Source: Pullilachnospira sp963929535
Lineage (GTDB): Bacteria > Bacillota > Clostridia > Lachnospirales > Lachnospiraceae
Assembly: GCA_963929535.1 (NCBI GenBank)
Contig: CAWVIZ010000010.1
Span: 248,001-312,000, forward strand
Direction of reading: 5' to 3'
Length of the DNA stretch: 64,000 bases
Positions 60,662-64,000 of this stretch are shown here, piece after piece (position 1 is the first letter of the stretch; the number at the start of each line of letters is the position of its first letter). The position numbers were made by a program, and so were the translations under genes. The notes under the pieces are model-generated. The model made no database searches. It saw only the letters and a program-made list of their open reading frames with translations, and was not told the DNA's origin.

Positions 60662-61783
60662 ATGGAGGAAAAGGACAGAATGTTTTGGGGCTGGATAAAG
60701 GAGAAAGCGGGGATCACAGCGGGATATCTGGCTGTGGCCGGGGTGTTTTTCCTGATGAGCTGGCTGTATAGTCTGCCGCTGCAGGGCTGTCTGTACGCCC
60801 TTTTGCTGACGCTGACCGGGCTTCTGGTGTATCTGGTCCTGGACTTCCTGAAAACCGGAGCCCGTCACCGCAGACTGCGGGAGGCACTGGATCAGGAGTG
60901 CTTTTATGGAGACGGACTGCCGGAGGCCGCCGGACTGATTGAGGGGGATTATCAGGCGCTGGTGGAAAAGCTGTGCCGTCAGGCCCGGGAAGGGGAGGCG
61001 GCCATGCGGAAGGGACAGAAAGAGCGGGAAGAATATTATACCATGTGGGCGCACCAGATCAAGACTCCCATTTCCGCTCTGCGGCTTTTGCTGCAGCAGG
61101 AGGAATCTTCCGGGAAGAGGGAGATGGAAATGGAGCTTTTCCGGGTGGAGCAGTATGTGCAGATGGTACTGTCCTACCTGCGTCTGGAGGATATGAACGG
61201 AGATCTTCTGATCAGGACGTATGATCTGGATGCGGTCATCCGGCAGGCCATAAAGAAATATTCCCGCTTTTTCATCGGAAAGAAGCTGCAGCTTTTCTAT
61301 GAACCGGTGAATACCAGGGTGCTGACTGATGAAAAATGGCTGGGATTCGTGCTGGAGCAGCTGATCTCCAATGCGGTAAAATACACCAGGCCGGGAGGCA
61401 GCATCAGGATCTGGATGGATGGCCCCCAGACTTTGGCAATCTCAGACACGGGGATCGGCATCCGCCGGGAGGACCTTCCCCGGGTGTTCGAGCGGGGATT
61501 TACCGGATTCAACGGACGGGAGCAGAAGCGGGCCACCGGGCTGGGACTGTATCTGTGCAGCCGGATCTGCAGCCGTCTGTCCCACCGGATCTATATCGAT
61601 TCTGAGCCCGGAAAGGGAACAACTGTGCGCATCGGCATGGATATGGTGGACCTGAAGCTGTATCCGCCGGGAGGGAACGGGCTGCAGGGGTCCGGCCGGG
61701 GAGGTATTGAGCAGGAAGGAAAGGACATGACAGGCGCCCCAAGTACAGATCCATCTGCGGAATCCGCGGCAGAGAAGCGGTAA
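60662..61783 (+). CDS. sensor histidine kinase, BceS-like intramembrane-sensing type
   Basis: 373 residues. Two N-terminal membrane helices with a very short extracellular loop (TAGYLAVAGVFFLMSWLYSLPLQGCLYALLLTLTGLLVYLVLDFL), the mark of intramembrane-sensing kinases that read the state of their ABC transporter. H-box MWAHQIKTPISALRLLL, N-box LISNAVKYT, G-box ISDTGIGI and GLGLYL. The C-terminal about 45 residues (GGNGLQGSGRGGIEQEG...) are an unusual extension. Confidence 0.92.
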   Translation: MEEKDRMFWGWIKEKAGITAGYLAVAGVFFLMSWLYSLPLQGCLYALLLTLTGLLVYLVLDFLKTGARHRRLREALDQECFYGDGLPEAAGLIEGDYQALVEKLCRQAREGEAAMRKGQKEREEYYTMWAHQIKTPISALRLLLQQEESSGKREMEMELFRVEQYVQMVLSYLRLEDMNGDLLIRTYDLDAVIRQAIKKYSRFFIGKKLQLFYEPVNTRVLTDEKWLGFVLEQLISNAVKYTRPGGSIRIWMDGPQTLAISDTGIGIRREDLPRVFERGFTGFNGREQKRATGLGLYLCSRICSRLSHRIYIDSEPGKGTTVRIGMDMVDLKLYPPGGNGLQGSGRGGIEQEGKDMTGAPSTDPSAESAAEKR

Positions 61784-61826
61784 GGCTTGGCTGCTGCCGG
61801 AAACTTACAAAAATGAAAGGTTGGAA

Positions 61827-61868
61827 AAAGAAATGTAAGCCTAAGCTAAGGCAGTACATTTCTTTTTT
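61827..61868 (+). terminator. terminator between kinase and ABC genes
   Basis: AAAGAAATGTA (61827-61837) pairs with TACATTTCTTT (61855-61865), with an inner GCCT/AGGC stem, ending in TTTTTT. This separates bceRS from bceAB, which therefore need their own promoter in 61869-61930; a dyad ACTG(acagta)CAGT lies there. Confidence 0.75.
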
Positions 61869-61941
61869 CGTTATACTGACAGTACAGTTTGGAACATGAG
61901 CTGTAAATAAAAGCTGTAAACAAAATGAAAGGAGCCGCAAG

Positions 61942-62709
61942 ATGGAGATATTGCATGTGGAGAATCTGAAAAAAATATACACTACCCGCTTTGGCGGAAA
62001 TCAGGTGCAGGCCCTGACGGACGTGAATTTTTCCGTGGAAAAGGGCGAATACGTGGCGATCATGGGAGAAAGCGGCAGCGGAAAGACAACGCTTTTGAAT
62101 ATCCTGGCCGCCCTGGACAAACCCACAGGAGGGACGGTACTGCTGAATGGAAAGGACATTACAAAAATCCGGGAGAAGGAGATCGCGGCATTCCGCCGGA
62201 ACAATCTGGGGTTTGTGTTTCAGGATTTTAATCTGCTGGATACGTTTTCTGTGGAAGATAATATTTTTCTTCCGCTGGTACTGGCGGGTAAGGAACCTGC
62301 GGAAATGAAGAAAAGGCTGATGCCCATTGCCCGGAAACTGGGTATCCAGGAGATCCTGAAAAAATACCCTTATGAGGTGTCGGGAGGGCAGAAGCAGAGG
62401 ACTGCGGTGGCCCGGGCCCTGATCACGGATCCGCAGCTGATCCTGGCGGATGAGCCTACAGGAGCCCTGGATTCCCGGGCGTCGGAAAGTCTCCTGCAGC
62501 TTTTCCAGGAGCTGAACCGGGAGGGGCAGACCATCCTGATGGTGACCCACAGTGTTCCGGCGGCCAGCAGAGCCAGAAGGGTGCTGTTTATCAAGGATGG
62601 ACAGGTGTTTCATCAGATCTACAGAAACGGGGAAAATGACGAGCGGATGTATCAGAAGATTTCGGACACTCTCACCATGATAGCGACAGGCGGTGATCAT
62701 CATGAGTAA
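61942..62709 (+). CDS. ABC transporter ATP-binding protein, BceA type
   Basis: 255 residues: Walker A GESGSGKTT, signature VSGGQKQR, Walker B LILADEPTGALD. The TTRFGGNQVQALTDVNFSVEKGEYVAIMGESG start is typical of peptide-resistance transporters (BceA, VraD, MacB group). With BceB it removes or frees cell-wall-targeting peptide antibiotics. AAAGGAG precedes the ATG; overlaps the next gene by 8 bases. Confidence 0.93.
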   Translation: MEILHVENLKKIYTTRFGGNQVQALTDVNFSVEKGEYVAIMGESGSGKTTLLNILAALDKPTGGTVLLNGKDITKIREKEIAAFRRNNLGFVFQDFNLLDTFSVEDNIFLPLVLAGKEPAEMKKRLMPIARKLGIQEILKKYPYEVSGGQKQRTAVARALITDPQLILADEPTGALDSRASESLLQLFQELNREGQTILMVTHSVPAASRARRVLFIKDGQVFHQIYRNGENDERMYQKISDTLTMIATGGDHHE

Positions 62710-64000
62710 ATTCTTTTATCTGAAGATGGCAGCCACCAATCTGAAAAAGAACGGCCGTTCTTACGGTCCGTATTTTCTCACCTGTCTGTGTACCATGGCG
62801 GTGTTCTATATCGTGTGGGCCATTGCGTCCAATGAAGGGATCAGGGAACTTCGGGGAGGGGACTATGTATACGGAGTTCTCAGCGTCGGCGGAGGTATTG
62901 TGGGGATCTTTGCAGTGATCTTTCTGTTCTATACCAACAGCTTTCTGATGAAGCAGAGAAAACGGGAGCTGGCGCTGTACAATATCCTGGGGATGGAAAA
63001 ACGGCATATTGCCAGGATCCTTGGCTGTGAGAGCTTACTGGTATTTGCGGGAAGCTTTCTTCTGGGAATCGGCGGGGGGATCCTGCTGTCCCGGCTGTTC
63101 TTTCTGCTGCTGCTGAAGATCAACGGAATTTATACCACACTGGAATTTTCCGTGTCTTTTCCGGCGATCAGGACATCGTTTTTCCTGTTTCTGGCAATTT
63201 TTGTCTGTATCCTGCTTCACAATCTGAGACAGATCCAGACGGCCAATCCCATAGAGCTGCTGCAGAGCAGCCGGGCAGGGGAGAAGGAGCCGAAGACCCG
63301 GTGGCTTCTGGCTATCGTGGGGCTGCTGCTCACAGGGGCCGGATACTGGATTGCCATCGGCACGGAAAATGTGCTGCAGGCAGTGAATAATCTGTTTGTG
63401 GCCGTTCTGCTGGTGATGCTGGGAACGTATGCTCTGTTTATCGCAGGCACCGTGGCGTTTTTGAAGGCGCTGAAAAAACGGCCTTCCTATTATTATAAGG
63501 CAAAACATTTTACGACTGTTTCCGGACTGATCTACCGGATGAAGCAGAATGCGGTGGGGCTGGCGAATATCTGCATCCTGAGCACAGCGGTGCTGCTGAC
63601 GGTTTCCACTACAGTATCCCTCTATTTTGGAAATGAGGATACCATCCGGACCCGGTATCCCTACGATCTTTCTCTGAACTTCATCGGAGTGGCAGGGGAG
63701 GAGGAAGTTGACAGCATCCTGGGAATGGCCCGGGAAGCGGCCGGTCAGACGGGGATTCAGATAGAGTCCAGTGAGTATCAGAACCGGCTGGCCTTTGCGG
63801 CGATACGGGATGGGAATGCGTTGCTTTCTTCAGACCATGCCAAGGCGGCGGGATATGCAGGTACCTTCCAGGATATTTCCCAGGTTTATGTGATGACCTG
63901 TGAAGAGTATAACCGGATCACCGGGGAAGATCTCAGTCTGTCGGAAAGCGGTCAGACGGCGGTGTATACGAAAACAGGCGGTCAGGTGGAAACACTGAAT
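62702..64000 (+). CDS. ABC transporter permease, BceB type (partial, runs off the window)
   Basis: 433 codons are visible with no stop before the window ends. MSKFFYLKMAATNLKKNGRSYGPYFLTCLCTMAVFYIVWAI is the usual BceB N-terminus with the first of ten membrane helices; an FtsX-like first half (helices 2-4, about residues 60-190) is followed by the second block and the start of the large extracellular loop (from about 320). It works with the ATPase and the sensor kinase as one sensing and resistance unit. Full length would be about 650 residues. Confidence 0.9.
   Translation, partial: MSKFFYLKMAATNLKKNGRSYGPYFLTCLCTMAVFYIVWAIASNEGIRELRGGDYVYGVLSVGGGIVGIFAVIFLFYTNSFLMKQRKRELALYNILGMEKRHIARILGCESLLVFAGSFLLGIGGGILLSRLFFLLLLKINGIYTTLEFSVSFPAIRTSFFLFLAIFVCILLHNLRQIQTANPIELLQSSRAGEKEPKTRWLLAIVGLLLTGAGYWIAIGTENVLQAVNNLFVAVLLVMLGTYALFIAGTVAFLKALKKRPSYYYKAKHFTTVSGLIYRMKQNAVGLANICILSTAVLLTVSTTVSLYFGNEDTIRTRYPYDLSLNFIGVAGEEEVDSILGMAREAAGQTGIQIESSEYQNRLAFAAIRDGNALLSSDHAKAAGYAGTFQDISQVYVMTCEEYNRITGEDLSLSESGQTAVYTKTGGQVETLN

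Noticed and set aside
61869..61941. Definite BceR binding site and promoter for bceA
   Set aside because: A dyad and AT-rich sequence are present, but no -35/-10 pair is convincing enough to report.

Overview
The window reads as chromosomal DNA of a Gram-positive anaerobe of the Clostridia, most likely a Lachnospiraceae-type gut bacterium. The basis is strong GGAGG-type ribosome sites, GTG and TTG starts, many lipoprotein substrate-binding proteins, a BceRS-BceAB module, split ABC sugar and polyamine importers, and an average base composition near or a little above half GC. This placement is an inference from gene content; no rRNA is present. One tRNA gene (tRNA-Thr, anticodon CGT) and one complete insertion sequence were found. 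There is no CRISPR array, prophage or replication origin.

Layout. 1-4.3 kb: the end of acetolactate synthase, then the serine pathway genes serC and serA with a DUF1015 protein. 4.5-9.7 kb: an alkaline-phosphatase-superfamily hydrolase joined to a carbohydrate/glycerol-phosphate type ABC importer. 9.9-25.3 kb: a polyamine region. It holds two paralogous LuxR-type regulators, a P-II protein directly ahead of potABCD, putrescine aminotransferase, an NhaC-family transporter, an amidohydrolase, an aldehyde dehydrogenase, a cytidylate-kinase-like protein, GABA aminotransferase, N-carbamoylputrescine amidase, and the 5' stump of an iron alcohol dehydrogenase. Together these would import polyamines and convert N-carbamoylputrescine or putrescine through 4-aminobutanal and GABA to succinic semialdehyde. 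25.4-34.4 kb: a flavin-binding protein, glycogen branching enzyme, MscS channel, L,D-transpeptidase, aminotransferase, alpha-L-fucosidase, and a deletion scar joining a lipoprotein start to a RibD-like reductase tail. 34.5-40.5 kb: proS on the minus strand, a GH88 hydrolase, tRNA-Thr, a ROK regulator and a polyol-type dehydrogenase. 40.9-42.5 kb: an IS4-family element with its target duplication. 42.6-46.4 kb: MarR, MATE exporter, phospholipase-D-like protein and DUF2284. 46.5-55.2 kb: an 81-bp tandem repeat leader ahead of a nucleoside hydrolase/antibiotic-kinase fusion, then a gamma-glutamylcysteine ligase + ATP-grasp pair, topB and malQ. 55.5-64 kb: MATE (minus), a nucleoid-associated protein, an SH3 lipoprotein, a mutarotase-like protein, and BceRS-BceAB running off the end.

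The observations most worth follow-up are: the GCS2 ligase + glutathionylspermidine-synthase-like ATP-grasp pair (a possible unassigned low-molecular-weight thiol or gamma-glutamyl peptide); the nucleoside hydrolase-APH(6)-like fusion with its repeat leader; the P-II protein wired to a polyamine transporter; a MITE-like element and a second dispersed structured repeat in intergenic DNA; and an orphan leader terminator ahead of putrescine aminotransferase. All functional statements rest on reading the sequence and on remembered family motifs; no search was run.
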